From Elymus sibiricus (Eukaryota > Streptophyta > Magnoliopsida > Poales > Poaceae): DNA of 64,000 bases. This document shows, in pieces, positions 22,260-35,419 of the stretch. The stretch is from assembly GCA_039707655.1 (NCBI GenBank), contig CM077667.1, positions 415,567,409 to 415,631,408 of the forward strand, given 5' to 3'. The stretch's first letter is position 1. Every line of letters begins with the position of its first letter. The position numbers and the translations under genes are program-made. A model generated the notes under the pieces. That model was not told where the DNA came from and did no database searches. It worked only from the letters and a program-made list of their open reading frames with translations.

Positions 22260-23218
22260 TCAAACGGAGGCAGAGGCCATTTCAGCTGTAGCCTCCTCCT
22301 CCTCCCATCTTCTTCTCCTCGTTGCTTATTTTTCTGAAGAAAAGCTTGAGCTTCCTCTTGCCCTCCTCCGGTCGAACCCAAGCGGTGAAACAATGTGCGA
22401 GTTTTACCGCCTCGGATTAAATTAAATTAAATTAACCAAGGTAGCAGTAGTGTCTTACTAACTCCCGTAGCTTCCGGTTAGTTAGCACATTCCAAGCAGT
22501 CCCCGGTGTGAACGGGCGGATTTGTTTGTACGGTCGGCAATGCGCACGATCGAATTGATACACAGTTCGCAGGTCGGCAGCGTTGGATCGGATCCGTCCA
22601 TTCGATGTCGCTCGATCGAATACGCAGCCGTGCAGTTGTGTTGTGTTGTGTTGTATTGTCTGAGGCTTGGGCCCGATTTACTTACTGCTCATGTCCACTA
22701 GTTACTCCGGTACCGATCGCTTTCGCCGACATCGGAGTAGCGCGTACGTGGTTCACGCACCCTGGACAGCCTGTTGACGCGGTCAGCGATGATGAGGAGT
22801 AGTTCGTTATTTCCTTGAGCGTGTGCTTATCTGATTTTGCTTCCTTTCTTCTTCTTTTTGCCGTCACGGTTTTGATCATTTCCTTGGGTAGTTTTCCTTC
22901 CAACGAACTATCTATCTATCTAGTAGTAGTGGCATAACGTTTCCTCAGGTTGCCGGCGCGCGCGATGGTGCTACTAGTATACATGGTGGTGGATTGTTTC
23001 GTTGAGTTGCCACTGACGAGTGACCGGACTGCTTCAATCGTAGGGATAACGGGATATCAGGATATGCTCGGACGGGCCTTTGGGTCAATGTTTAGCGGGA
23101 TCATGTTGCTCTCGCGCCTTGACTCCTTCTCGAAAACATTATCGTTAGGCCTGGTTGCAGCATGGTCTTTTCCAGCAGTATCATGTTTGATGGGGTCTAC
23201 CGTTTTCTTGAGTTGTTA
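22260..23218. other. Intergenic region upstream of the ERF gene
   Basis: Unique-looking sequence with no long ORF carrying a recognisable domain. It should include ERF upstream regulatory DNA. It has simple runs (TTGTGTTGTGTTGTATTG near 22640, CTATCTATCTAGTAGTAGT near 22910). Confidence 0.4.
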
Positions 23219-24287
23219 GGGCATCTCCAACATCTCCAATGCCAATCTGTAAATTTGCTTCGGTTTTCATTCGTAGATAGAGAACTAGTCCGCGGACATG
23301 GAAGCCGGAGCAGGCCATCCAATGCTGCCCGCATACATTTCAAGTCGGGTTTAACTTAGCGGACGGAATTCATACAAACCGGCTGATATTCATCAAAGTT
23401 TGAAAAGAAAATAACACAACGTGAATAGCAACATTGAGTGAATGATTCAATCAACAAGTTGAAGAAGAAGAAGCAAAACTTACGTTCTCCTCCTCTACGC
23501 GTGCAATGGTTACCTTGTCTCCAGCTGAGCAACTACGTGACAAAACTTGGTGACGATGGTCTGGATGACGTACCATCGATAAGATAACGACCTCACTCAC
23601 ATTGCGATCATGGATGATGTGCATGTCATAGGGCGCAATGTGCTTTTGTTCGTCAAATGATTCATGCACTAGCTGTCGGAAGGTCCCCCCTTTGTTCCTG
23701 CTTATGAAATTCGCGGATATGACCAACCACACATCGCACAACAGCTCATCCTCCATGGTCGAGTACCCTGCCATGCTTCTTACTCTGAAAAAACGACATG
23801 TCATCCGAAAATAAGTTCAATGGCATTTGACCGAACACCTGCCGGGCATTGTGGCCGCCGTGGAGGTCGTCCACAAGGTGGCGGAGCGTACCTGGGTACA
23901 AATGGCTCCATGACGGACAACGTCGTCGTAAAAGGTGGGTGGGCGCGTCGGTGTTGCTTGCGAACGTCAGGCAATGCATGTGTGGCGGCCGGTGAGGTAC
24001 AACGACGATGTCGAAGGTGGAGGGTGCGGTTGCAAAGAAAGGGGAAGAAATTGTGGTGTGGAAGAAAATGGGGCCGGGAGGGTGGATTTACTAGGTCTAG
24101 GGTGTCGGAGTCCAATGTGGCTGCTGTCCAGAGTCCCCCCCCCCCCCACTTTGTCTTCACTTTGCACAAGAAAGTGCGTCTGGACCGCTCTGCGGACCGA
24201 TACAGGCCCGTTGGATGGCTTCCGTTGTTCGGACCGCGTGGTCCGGACGGTGTGCCGACGTTTTGAGGGTCGACGTTGGAGATGTCC
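23219..24287. mobile_element. PIF/Harbinger-derived element (1,069 bp)
   Basis: Left end GGGCATCTCCAACATC and right end GACGTTGGAGATGTCC are inverted with two mismatches. Flanking trinucleotides are TTA (23216-23218) and TTG (24288-24290), a slightly decayed TWA-type duplication. It carries a Myb-like ORF fragment on the minus strand and no transposase. Confidence 0.65.
23451..23804 (-). pseudogene. Myb/NAM-associated-like ORF fragment in the PIF element
   Basis: A 117-aa minus-strand frame contains YSTMEDELLCDVWLVISAN, then SRNKGGTFRQLVHESFDEQK. This is the W/E-D-E-L-L-C...W pattern of Myb/SANT-like proteins of PIF/Harbinger elements, often annotated in grasses as glutathione S-transferase T3-like or NAM-associated. 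Similarity stops after ~65 residues and the rest looks out of frame. It is an inactive fragment; it does not encode a glutathione transferase. Confidence 0.6.
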
Positions 24288-24290
24288 TTG

Positions 24291-25695
24291 TTGTCTTGTT
24301 TTTTTTTCATCCGAAGGGAGGAGGGCACAATTTGGTGCCAATCTAGGACCAGATGTTTGCGGAAAATACTTTAGATGTACATATGACAATATTTTAATTG
24401 CAAACGTGTGTTCCGAATTGAAGCACGGCAAGCCACTGTACGTAGGAGCATTTATGAGGAGTGACTTTGTAAGTCAATGCACGAAAGCCTAATAAACTCC
24501 TCTCCATTCCTCCATGGTATGGGAGGTGTTTCCACATCATCCTCTTGATCTCCCCGTCAGCGTCGGAGGAAGCCGGCGAGCAAAGCCCGCCAAGCTGGTG
24601 GTGCCAGGCTCGCCTCCTTCCTCCAAAAGGGGGTCTCCGACAGCCCCCACGACGACGGAGCATGGGCGTTGTGGCGGTGGCCCCAGGGGCTTTAGGCAGT
24701 GGCTACGCCGCCACGGCTGCAGGAGCAACATGGTACCAGTAGTGGCGACGGATTTGGGCTTTCCCTGCCCAGATCCTTCCTTCTGCGGGTGGACCGACCC
24801 AGGTTTGTAGCGGCACAGGGTGAGGAGGCGCGACGGGGAGGCAGTTCTCGGCCGAGAGGCTGGGAGGCACAACGGAGGTGTAGGCGTGTGTCGACCCAAG
24901 ATCCCTGGTGGTTGAAACATTAGATTTACGACGGCATAGGGTTGTATGGGCCTGGAGGCGGTTGTGATGAGGGGGGATGCAATGTTCCTATTACGATGAT
25001 GAGGTGGTGTGGCGACGATGTGATAAAACATGGACGGTGTAGCCCCAATCCGATGGGTGGGGTTGGAGGTGTACGACGTTATGGGTGAAAGTCATGACTG
25101 CCTTCAACCGGTACCGGTGGCGCCGGCGCCAGTGGTTGTTGTTTCCCTACTTGGAGGTGTCTTCGAGGTGTGTCGACATCCTCCCCCTCACATTTGTGTT
25201 TGGTTGTGGTCTCCAGATGAAATCCTAGGTTCGATTCCAAATCTGCGATGTCAGCATTCTTTACGTCGTTCCTCTGTTGGGAGCATTGTGCATGGAGACA
25301 TGGCCTGGAGGTCCTGTGTTGCGTTCCTTCGGTGCTCATTGCTGCCCTAGGTTGATCTCCAGGGGCGCTATGTACGTCATCGTAGGTGCGTCCAAGACGA
25401 TGCCTTTATCGTGATCGACCAAGTCCCTCCACCAACTCGCCAACCTCTTTTAAGCATTCATGGGTGGATGGTGCGTCGAATAGGGACGTCAAGTTGGTGT
25501 GTTGTCTTCGAAGGCGTCCGGTGTTGGTCAAGACGCGACTTTGTCTTTCCGTTTAGGATAGGCCCCTTGTGTTGTGGTTGTAATGTGTGTGTGGTGGCTT
25601 GTCATCAGACTTGCCATGATGTGGAGTTTGCACTATGCTTATTGTTCACAACGAGGGTAGTCTTCTTGTAATTTATTTCTACCTTCTAAAAAAAT
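24291..25695 (+). mobile_element. Probable LINE-like 3' non-coding sequence
   Basis: GC-rich, G/T-biased sequence without a conserved ORF ends TTGTAATTTATTTCTACCTT followed by an A run at 25689-25695. The texture (many short ORFs, none conserved, poly-A end) resembles LINE 3' regions of Triticeae. The borders and the part before ~24500 are uncertain. Confidence 0.4.
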
Positions 25696-26079
25696 ATGCT
25701 ACACCTAGGTGTAATCTCAAGAAAAAACATCTTCGCATTATCTGGTCTGTTAGGAGAGGCGAAACCAGTGCGATCTTGTCTTACCTCCGCAGCCGTCGGC
25801 GAAGCCGTGGGTTCCCTTTACCTTTGCTGGCTGTTCCATCCCCACCATGGAGTGTGGGAGTCCTGCACAGGAGTTGGAGCTGCGCCAGATCTTACTACCC
25901 CTTGTTCACTGGCGAGGGAGGCTAAGACTTAATTGCAGTGATTCTTCTTCATGTTGCTTCTCCGGTCTGCTAGTCTTGTTCGATTGAAGTTAAAGACTCC
26001 CCGTTCACGGATGACAAGGTCACGCCAACTCCGGGTGGGAGCGGCGGCGACGTGTCTTCAACTCACATTAGTGGTTGTA
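25696..26079 (+). other. Left flank of the nested retrotransposon stack
   Basis: Non-coding sequence which, across the insertion, would continue at 52993-53096, where it ends in an A run. I infer one LINE-like tail split by the outer gypsy element. Confidence 0.4.
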
Positions 26080-26210
26080 TGTCAGCACCAGCCTTGCATG
26101 ACGAAGCTAACCATACTTGCTGCAAACGATCACCAACGGATGGAGCAGATGCTTCGGTTAAACATGAGTCCAACATGGGACAGGTGGGTCGTGCAGTGTG
26201 TGTGGGCTAT

Positions 26211-28200
26211 TGATACGTCTCCAACATATCGATAATTTATGAAGTATTCATGACATATTTGCCTATATTTTTACCATGGTTTTATGATTTATTGGGACTA
26301 ACCTATTAATAGTTGCAAAATTGCACAAGTTCTTGTTTCACACTTTGATGTGTAGGAATTAATTGGAAATTGGCGAAAAAACACAAAAGGAGCCTTATTG
26401 GAGGAGGACTCTGACTTTCCTGAAATCTGTCCACAAACAGTTTTTAGAGATTGTCAGTTTGACCCCCGAAGACGGCGTCAAATGGAAAAAGCTAAAACTA
26501 AGAAAGTGTGGGGAATTTTATGGCATTGATTCTGGACTCCAAATTGGTCCAAAACGGAGTTCGGATGCGATCTGTAGACCCGTTTTACTGGAGGAAAATA
26601 TCTGATTACGGGATTACGAGAATTGATGACGTGATTGAGTCCAACTCTTACCATATCTGATGTATTCGGCCAATCCACGACTTTGGGGACTCATGAGGGC
26701 TGTGAGGAGTCCCTAGGAAGGTTCTAGAGGTGCCCAAGAGCCATTGGATCAAGGGTCCATCCATCGGAGGGCCATAGAGCACCACAAAGGCACATATAAG
26801 GAGAGAAAAACCCTAATTTCGGGAGAGCCACCAAGAGCGACGAATTTGCCTCTCCCTTGGCAGCCGCCAAGAAGGGGAGAGGCTCCTCCATTGCAGCACC
26901 AAGACCAAGGAAGAAAGGGGGGCAAGGGGCTGCCGCCCGTCGCCACCGCCGCCGCCCATCGCCGGCGCCGTGGCCGCCATCGCCTCCATCTCTTTGGGGC
27001 TGCACCTCTCCATCAACAACTCTCTATTTCTCACCATGATAATGTGTGAGTAATCCACCTCGGGGTTGAGAGTTTGTACCGGTAGCTATGTGTTTAATCT
27101 CTCTCTCTCTCTCTCTCTTGTTCTTGAGATGGCACGATCTTGATGTATCACGGGCTTTGTTAATATAGTTGGATCATATGGTGTTTTCCTCTCTATATCT
27201 TGTTGTGATGAATTGAGTTTTCCCTTTGAGATTTTGTTATTATCGGATTGAATACTTTTATGAATTTGAGATCACTTGATGTATGTCTTGCATGCGGATA
27301 CCCGTAGTGACATTGGGGTATTCAAGTGATTCACTTGATATATGTTATGGCGTCAACTTGCGGATTCCGGTGACCTTGGGGATCTACGCATATGGGTTGA
27401 TTGCACGTTTTCATGCCTATTTCTCCAATAGAAATCTTGGGGCACTCTTTGAGGTTCTTTATGTTGGATTGAGTATTATGAATATGAATTTGTTTGATGC
27501 GTATCGTATAGTTAACTCATGGATACTTGTGGTGACATTGGAGTATCTAGGTGACATTAGAGTTGGTTGATGTGTATCATATGGTGTTATTCTAGTACAA
27601 ACTCTTAGATAGTCGATCGGAAAGGATAACTTGGTGTTATTTTAGTACGAACTCTTGGATAGATCGATCGGAAAGGATAACTTTAAGGTGGTTTCGTACC
27701 CTACAAACAATTTCTTCTTATGTTCTCCGCTAGATAAGAACTTTGGAGTGATTCTTCGTTGCACATTGAGGGATGGTTATGTGATCCAATTATATTAGCA
27801 TTGTTGAGAGATTGCACTAGCGAAAGTACGAACCCTAGGCCTTATTTTCAAGCATTGCAATACCGTTTGTGCTCACATTTGTTACTTGCTACCTTGCTGT
27901 TTTTATATTTTCAGATTACAAAAACCTATATCTACCATCCATATTGCACTTGTATCACCATCTCTTCGCCGAACTAGTGCACCTATACAATTTGCCATTG
28001 TATTGGGTGTGTTGGGGACACAAGAGATTTCTTGTATTTGATTGCAGGGTTGTTTGAGAGAGACCATCTTCATCCTACACCTCCCACGGATTGATAAACC
28101 TTAGGTCATCCACTTGAGGGAAAATTGCTACTGTCCTACAAAACTCTGCGCTTGGAGGCCCAAAAAAGTCTACAAGAATAAAGTTGCGTAGTAGACATCA
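26211..28200 (+). mobile_element. Solo LTR (1,990 bp) inside the outer element's 5' LTR
   Basis: It starts TGATACGTCTCCAACATATC and ends GCGTAGTAGACATCA, flanked by a perfect GCTAT duplication (26206-26210, 28201-28205). No internal retroelement domains are present. It carries a (CT)n run at about 27098-27118. This is a typical Triticeae LTR; the family is not assigned with confidence. Confidence 0.9.
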
Positions 28201-28453
28201 GCTATAAGAGTGAGCAGTAGTCGTTAGGGTGGCTTTAAATAGCAAAATATGGTGTGGTGTGTATGTGTGTGTATGGGCATCAAGGAATTGATAGAGCTCC
28301 CTCACCTCTCTTATCCCCTCTAGTCAGATCCCCTTCCCTCTCTTGTATCTTCTTCCTAACTTCTCCCAAACTTGAACCTCTGGCCTGAGTGTCAACTATT
28401 ACTAGCTATCAATTACTTGTTGATTGTGATTCATGGTGTGTGAACATCATAGT

Positions 28454-28465
28454 TGGTATCATATT
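28454..28465 (+). other. Primer binding site of the outer gypsy element
   Basis: TGGTATCATATT lies two bases inside the 5' LTR end. The first eight bases match the complement of initiator-Met tRNA. Confidence 0.6.
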
Positions 28466-28804
28466 TAGGTGGATCCTCGGTGGCAGTGGATCGGGCTCGG
28501 GGACGGCAATGTTGGGATCTCCCGTAAAATTCCCATCCGTTCACGGGTTCCTGGTGGCGGTGTGGTGGATGTTTCTCTTCGACGACACAAGTGGAGATGT
28601 GTTTGGCGACGGATCATCATTCGTCTGCGGATTAAGCAACTATCAAGGTTTCACACAAATTTTTGTGTAGCGTAAAATTCCAGCAACGAGGTTTTGTTTG
28701 CGTGGTTTGGTGGAGGCGTTGGACAAATCGGTTGTAGAGGAACAGGTTTGCCGTTGCATTAAAATTCCTGGGTACTCGCCGATTCAGGAGGCGATAGATC
28801 TCCG

Positions 28805-30480
28805 TTGAAGACGGCTCCCACAAAGGCCAGTGCACAGACATCACTAGTAGTCGAGGTGATGAAGGCCTTCGAGACTCATGTTATGCAGAAGTTTGAGATG
28901 CTCTCGACTTTGGGTGAGAAGATGAGTGAAATCGATGAGCTCCGAGTCGACTTAATGGGCTTGATCCTAAATTCCACACTCAAGTGGAACGCATTGGTGT
29001 GGTGCAAAGCAACGTCAACTTGGCTATGAAGTCGCTGGGTGAAGTTCGTCAAGAGCAAGTAGCGCCAACACGGTAGATGCGACAAAAATAGTCCTCTTCA
29101 GCATCATCGTGAGTAGGTTAAAGCATACTCAGCTCCTCACCTTCGGCTCCTCCTCTGAGTACCGTTACTCTATCTCCGCCTCACCACCAACAACAACCAC
29201 AACAAAAACAACAACCTATTGAGCAACAACATGTGGAAATTGTGGCTACGTGTGAAGAACAACACCTGCTCAAGCCATGGATGTCGTAGATGGACTTTTC
29301 AAGGTTTGATGTAAATGATGTCCGCGTCTGATTATATGGTTGTGAAGCTTATCTCAGTTTGTATGAAATTCCTAATTTCTTTAAAGTCACATATACTAAC
29401 TCTACATTTGACTGGTGATGATGCAAACTGGTATCATGCATACAAATTCAATCACCAATGGCCAGATTGGCATGAATTTCGTAGTTTTGTCATGGCTGAA
29501 TTTGATGTGAATGTACATCGCAACAAAATGAAGGCCCTAATGTTGTCGAAACAGACAAACATGATAGAGGAACATGAGATATAATTCTCTCAACTTACCT
29601 ATCAGTTGTTGTTGTATGAGAGTGCAGTGAGTGATACACTGTTGATTACATATTTTGTGCTGGGTCTGGAGGAAGAGTTATGAGCTACGATGGAAATGCA
29701 ATTACCAGCTACTTTTACTAAATGAGCTACTTATTGAAGGTGCAAAAAACTGTTAGATCCCTCGGTAGGGTGCCTTACGTGATGGGAAGTATCGGGATGG
29801 ATCCCGCACACACAATTTACCCAGGTTTGGGCTTCATGAGAGTAATACTCTATGTCCTGCTCTTCTTCTTGTTATTCATGGTGGAGGGATACCTTGTGCG
29901 AGGGAGTACAATGGTGTAGATGATATTGCTTCCAAGGGTTAATCTACCCAAGCATTGATGGGATTGGGAGCTCCCTAGTCCCCTCTTATATAGACGGTGG
30001 AGGCTAGGCTTTTATATAGAGAGATGTGATCTAGTGTAGCCGCTGCCACCAGCTAGGTGATCAAATTGGTCGCCAAGGGCTTGTCCTCTTCTTTGGGCTC
30101 CCCTCTGTCGGTAGGCCTCATGGGCCCTCCGACAAGCCTTCTGTCGGGCTTCCCTCGGCGAGCCACCCCCGGTTTATGACACCGCCACTTATGCTCTTGT
30201 GCAAGAAGAGATACTTGCCAGAGCAAAATCTGCCAAATTTGCTTCTAATAGAACTCATTTTGCAAAACATGATTTCAATGTTCAGACAACACCAACTGGA
30301 GAATTATGGAAAAAAGACAAATTAAAGAGTATAGGAGAACAAATGGGCTTTGCTATATTTGTCATGAGAAATACCAAGTCGTGTGTGTGCGTGTGTGCGA
30401 ATTGTATCCCATTTGCATTTCAGGTTATCCAAGCACTAGATAATATTGTGTTCTAATAAGTAGTTTTGGATTTTGTGGAA
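28805..30480 (+). pseudogene. gag remnant of the outer gypsy element
   Basis: Open pieces separated by stops encode a gag N-terminus (VVEVMKAFETHVMQKFE, about 28850), then the conserved gag core LTGDDANWYHAYKFNHQW and FRSFVMAEFDVNVHRNKM (29390-29530), and after an insertion TYALVQEEILARAKSAKFA (30185-30245). It is interrupted by stops, frameshifts and a ~449-bp insertion (29735-30183). Confidence 0.7.
29735..30183. mobile_element. ~449-bp insertion in gag, bracketed by a 9-bp near-repeat
   Basis: Gag reading is broken from TFTK to ATYALV. GCTACTTAT (29726-29734) and GCCACTTAT (30184-30192) flank the insert with one mismatch. The inserted sequence contains CACACACAATTTACCCAGG and CTTATATAGACGGTGGAGG and no ORF with a recognised domain. 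Nine bases would suit a Mutator-type duplication, but its ends are not clearly inverted; a short LTR derivative is the alternative. Confidence 0.5.
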
Positions 30481-30509
30481 GCACAATAGGGAGCATTGTT
30501 GAGACACAA

Positions 30510-32480
30510 TTGTCTCTTAATGCACTGTCTGGATCACATTATCCCAAAAATGTTAGATTAAGAGCATTGGTTGACAATCAGGTGGTATTAACCCTATTAG
30601 ATTCAAGTACTGTAAACAATTTTGTGGACTCTCCTCCACTTCCAAAAATTCAGGTGAAACCTGAGCAACTGCCACAATCTTTGATAGTGAAGGTGTCGAA
30701 TGGAGAAGTGTTGCAATGCCTATGTGAAGTGCAGAATTTGCCTTGGTGGGTGCAGAGACATACCTTTTAGTAATATTTTAACTAATTGATTTTAGGAGGC
30801 TATGATATGATTTTGCTAATGAATTGGTTGGAGATACAAGGTGATATGACTTGTCATTGGAAGGTCAAATGGATTCAGTTCATGCACAACGACATTTTAG
30901 TCAAATTCCAAGGGAGTCGGACGGTTCAGCCTACTGTTTTACAAGAAGTTACTCTGGAGCAAGCAATGAGATGGCATAGAGACAATGAGGTTGGGTTGTG
31001 GCTATGTTGGATCCCATGGTTAGTCTTGTAGAACAAGTACATTCAGACTCGATTTAAGCAGTATTGTGCAAGTTTGAGGGTGTTTACCAAGAACCAAAAT
31101 CTTTTACCCCCTTGAAGAGCATTAGATCATACTATACACGTTTTACCAAGGGTTTGTCCATAGAACTCTAGACCGTATAGATATTCACATATGTAAAAAT
31201 GTGATATTGAGAGGCAAGTCAAATATGCTCAAGGCAGGGGCTATTATTGCTAGCTTAAGTCCATTTGCATCCCCTATTTTACTGGTCAATAAAAAGGATG
31301 ACACTTGAAGATTTTGTATAGACTATAGAAAGCTCAATGATATTACTGTAAAAAGCAAATTACCTATGCCTATTGTGGACGAGCTATAGATGACCTAGAT
31401 GGTACAGAGTGGTTTTCTAAGTTACACAGAGTAACACCTGTTGGACTAGCAAATGCTCCTTCCACATTTCAATGCTTTATGAATTCTATTTTTAATGGCA
31501 TGAGAATTTGTGTTTTAGTATTCATGGATGACATCTTAGTTTACATCAAGGACCCGAAACAACACTTCTAACACTTGGAATTGGTCTTTAAGATCTTAAG
31601 AGAACATCACTTATTTGCCAAGAGGATCAATTGATCAGAATACATTGGACTACTTGGGTACATCATTTCTGATCAAGGGGTGTAGAAGGATCCTGATAAA
31701 TCTGCAGTGATGGTAGAGTGGCCAAAAACCTCAAAATATCATTTAATTGAGAGGATTCTTGAGTATCATTGGGTACTACTGAAAGTTTGTCAAGGTATAT
31801 GGTGTTGTTGCCAAGGCATTAACTCAATTACTTAGCAAGCATGCCTTTGTGTGGTATTCTGGAGAACAAACTGCATTTGACAATCTTAAGCCGGCAATGA
31901 ACACTACTTTGGTGTTACCATATTTTTAGCAACCGTTTGTCATTGCAAAAAATGCTTGTGCCATTGAATTGAAGGTGTTCTGATGCATCATGGCCACCCT
32001 ATAGTTTTAGTTCTAGTATAAAAGGGGCAATGAAAACTCTACATATGATGCTTTGTCTAGAGTTGGCCATCTGTTGGCTGCTACTACTACTTCTACTAGC
32101 CAACCCGTCTAACTTCAGAAAGTGCTTAATTCTTATGTGTTACATGAGACTGATCAAGCATGGCTATAGAAATTAGCACTCTCTAGTAACACTATGGAGG
32201 AGTACACACTAGTGGAGGGCATCATTAAATTCCAAGATATGATATGGGTGGGAGACAATCGAGCTTTAAAGACTAAACTGATTTCTGCTTTCCATGCTAG
32301 TGCAGTAGGAGGACACTCTCGTATTTAGGGCACTTATCAGAGAATAAAAGATTGTTCATGGTGACTGGATTGAGACAAGGTGTTATGGATTTTTTACATC
32401 AGTATGGGGTTTGTCAACAAGCCAAGCATGAACATTATAAAATCCCTGGTCTATTAAACCCTTCTTGTACTTGTTGGATC
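30510..32480 (+). pseudogene. Protease, reverse transcriptase, RNase H and N-terminal integrase remnants (outer gypsy)
   Basis: Protease-like LRALVDNQVVLTLLDSSTVNNF lies near 30560; the active-site DSGA has become DSST. RT pieces include FCIDYRKLNDITVKSKLPMP (31310-31370), GLANAPSTFQCFM and FMDDILVYI with the catalytic Asp pair still present (near 31520). The zinc-binding integrase start and GVCQQAKHEHYKIPGLL lie near 32410. Many stops and frameshifts separate them. The reading is cut at 32480 by the copia insertion and resumes at 51537. Confidence 0.75.
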
Positions 32481-33787
32481 TGTTGGAAATATGCCCTAGA
32501 GGCAATAATAAATTGGTTATTATTATATTTCCTTGTTCGTGATAATCGTTTATTATCCATGCTATAATTGTATTGATTGGAAACTCAAATACATGTGTGG
32601 GTACATAGACAACACTGTGTCCCTAGTATGCCTCTAGTTAACTAGTTCGTTGATCAAAGATGGTCAAGGTTTCCTGGCCATAGACATGAGATGTCATTTG
32701 ATAACGGGATCACATCATTAGGAGAATGATGTGATGGACAAGACCCAAACTATAAACATAGCATATGATCGTGTCAGTTTATTGCTATAGTTTTCTGCAT
32801 GTCAAGTATCTGTTCCTATGACCATGAGATCATGCAACTCACTGACACCGGAGGAATACCTTGTGTGTATCAAACGTCACAACGTAACTGGGTGACTATA
32901 AAGATGCTCTACAGGTATCTCCGAGGGTGTCTGTTGAGTGGGCATGGATCAAGACTGGGATTTGTTACTCCGTGTGACGGAGAGGTATCTCAGGGCCCAC
33001 TCGGTAATACAACATCACAATAAGCCTTGCAAGCAATGTGACTAAGTGTTAGCCATGGGATCTTGTATTACGGAACGAGTAAAGAGACTTGCCGGTAACG
33101 AGATTGAACTAGGTATAGAGATACCGACGATCGAATCTCGGGCAAGTAACATACCGAAGAACAAAGGGAACAGCGTACGGGATTAACTGAATCCTTGACA
33201 TAGAGGTTCAACCGATAAAGATCTTCGTAGAATATGTAGGAACCAATATGGACATCCAGGTCCCGCTATTGGTTATTGACCGTGGAGGTGTCTCGGTCAT
33301 GTCTACATAGTTCTCGAACCCGCAGGGTCTGCACACTTAAGGTTCGGTGACGTTTCGGTATAGTAGAGTTATGTATGGTGGTGACCGAAGGTTGTTCGGA
33401 GTCCTGGATGAGATCCTGGACGTCACGAGGAGCTCCGGAATGGTCCGGAGGTAAAGATTGATATATAGGAAGTCCTATTTTGGTCACCGGAAAAGTTTCG
33501 AGTACTTCGGTAGTGTACCGGGAGTGCCGGGAGGGTACCGGGGGCCATCGGGAGGGGTGTCTCGACCCAAAGGACCTCATGGGCTGTGGGAGGAGTCAAA
33601 CCAGCCCCTAGTGGGCTGGCCGAACCCCCCACTAAGGCCCATGCGGCCAGGGGTGGGAAAAACCCAAAGGTGGAAAGGTGGAAAGGGTTTCCAAGTGGAG
33701 AGGAGGAATCCTACTCCTAGTAGGATTGGAGTAGGACTCCTCCACCTCCAATTTCGGCCAACCCTTGAGGGTTTGAGGATGCCTCCT
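32481..33787 (+). repeat. 5' LTR of the copia element, left part
   Basis: Matches 49677-50980 of the 3' LTR almost base for base. The main differences are scattered substitutions and an 11-bp indel near 33526-33541. The LTR is broken after CCTCCT by the Athila-type insertion. Open frames inside are LTR sequence, not genes. Confidence 0.95.
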
Positions 33788-35314
33788 TGATACATCCATT
33801 TTGCATCATGCTTTTATATTGATATTTATTGCATTATGGGCTGTTATTACACATCATGGTACAATACTTATGCCTTTTCTCTCTTATTTTATAAGGTTTA
33901 CATGAAGAAGGAGAATGCCGGCAGCTGGAATTCTGGACTGGAAAAGGAGCAAATATGAGAGACCTATTCTGCACAACTCCAAAAGTCCTGAAAAGTTACG
34001 GAGAATTATTTTGGAATATATAAAAAATATTGGGCTAAAGAAATACCAGAGGGGACCTACCAGGAGGTCACAAGCCAGGGGGGCGCGCCCTACCCCCCTG
34101 GGCGTGCCCCTGTGGCTTGTGGGCCCCCTGGCAGGCCTCCGGTGCCCATCTTCTGCTATATGGAGGGTTTTGACCTGAAAAAAAAATCATAAGAGAGCTT
34201 TCGGGACGAAGCGCCGCCGTCTCGAGGCGGAACCTGGGCAGAAGCAATCTTGGGCTCCGGCGGAGCTGTTCTGCCGAGGAAACTTCCCTCCCAGAGGGGG
34301 AAATCGAAGCCATCGTCATCACCAACGATCCTCTCATCGAGAGGGGGTCAATCTCCATCAACATCTTCACCAGCACCATCTCCTCTCCAAACCCTAGTTC
34401 ATCTCTTGTATCCGATCTTTGTCTCAAAACCTCAGATTGGTACCTGTGGGTTGCTAGTAGTGTTGATTACTCCTTGTAGTTGATGCTAGTTGGTTTACTT
34501 GGTGGAAGATCATATGTTCAGATCCTTAATGACAATTAATACTCCTCTGATTATGAACATGAATATGCTTTGTGAGTAGTTACGTTTGTTCCTGAGGACA
34601 TGGGATAAGTCTTGTTATAAGTAATCATGTGAATTTGGTATTCGTTCGATATTTTGATGAGATGTATGTTGTCACTCCTCTAGTGGTGTTATGTGAACGT
34701 CGACTACATGACACTTCTCCATTATTTGGTCCTAGGGGAAGGCATTGGGAAGTAATAAGTAGATGATGGGTTGCTAGAGTGACAGAAGCTTAAACCCTAG
34801 TTTATGCGTTGCTTCGTAAGGGGCTGATTTGGATCCATATGTTTCATGCTATGGTTAGATTTATCTTAATTCCTTTTTCGTAGTTGCGGATGCTTGTGAG
34901 AGAGGTTAAACATAAGTGGGAGGCTTGTCCAAGTAAGGGCAGCACCCAAGCACCGGTCCACCCACATATCAAATTATCAAAGTGATGAACGCGAATCATA
35001 TGAGCATGATGAAAGCTAGCTTGACAGAAATTCCCATGTGTCCTCGGGAGCGCTTTGCTTTATATAAGAGTTTGTCCAGGCTTGTCCTTTGCTACAAAAA
35101 GGATTGGGCCACCTTGCTGCACCTTTGCTACACTTGTTACTTGCTATCCGTTACGAATTATCTTATCACAAAACTATCTGTTACCGATAATTTCAGTGCT
35201 TGCAGAGAATACCTTACTGAAAACCGCTTGTCATTTCCTTCTGCTCCTCGTTGGGTTCGACACTCTTACTTATCGAAAGGACTATGATAGATCCCCTATA
35301 CTTGTGGGTCATCA
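33788..35314 (+). repeat. 5' LTR of the Athila-type element
   Basis: 1,527 bp, starts TGATACATCC and ends GGGTCATCA. It is nearly identical to 42575-44097. Short open frames within both LTR copies (for example at 34068-34427 and 42941-43210) are the same non-genic sequence. Confidence 0.95.
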
Positions 35315-35325
35315 AGACTCTTTTC

Positions 35326-35343
35326 TGGCGCCGTTGCCGGGGA
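35326..35343 (+). other. Primer binding site (tRNA-Asp type)
   Basis: TGGCGCCGTTGCCGGGGA is the complement of the 3' end of plant tRNA-Asp. It starts 11 bases after the LTR end, as usual in the Athila group. Confidence 0.85.
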
Positions 35344-35419
35344 GTGAAGCGCCTTTGGTGAGTGGAATTTGGTAAGCAAAAATTATATAGTGTGCTGAAA
35401 TTTACTGTCACTCGTTACT

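Noticed and set aside
23451..23804. Glutathione S-transferase T3-like gene
   Set aside because: That label is a common misannotation of the Myb/SANT-like ORF of PIF/Harbinger elements; no transferase fold motif is present.
33266..33795. ORFs shared at 33266-33795 and 50462-51017
   Set aside because: They are the same stretch of the two copia LTRs, non-coding.
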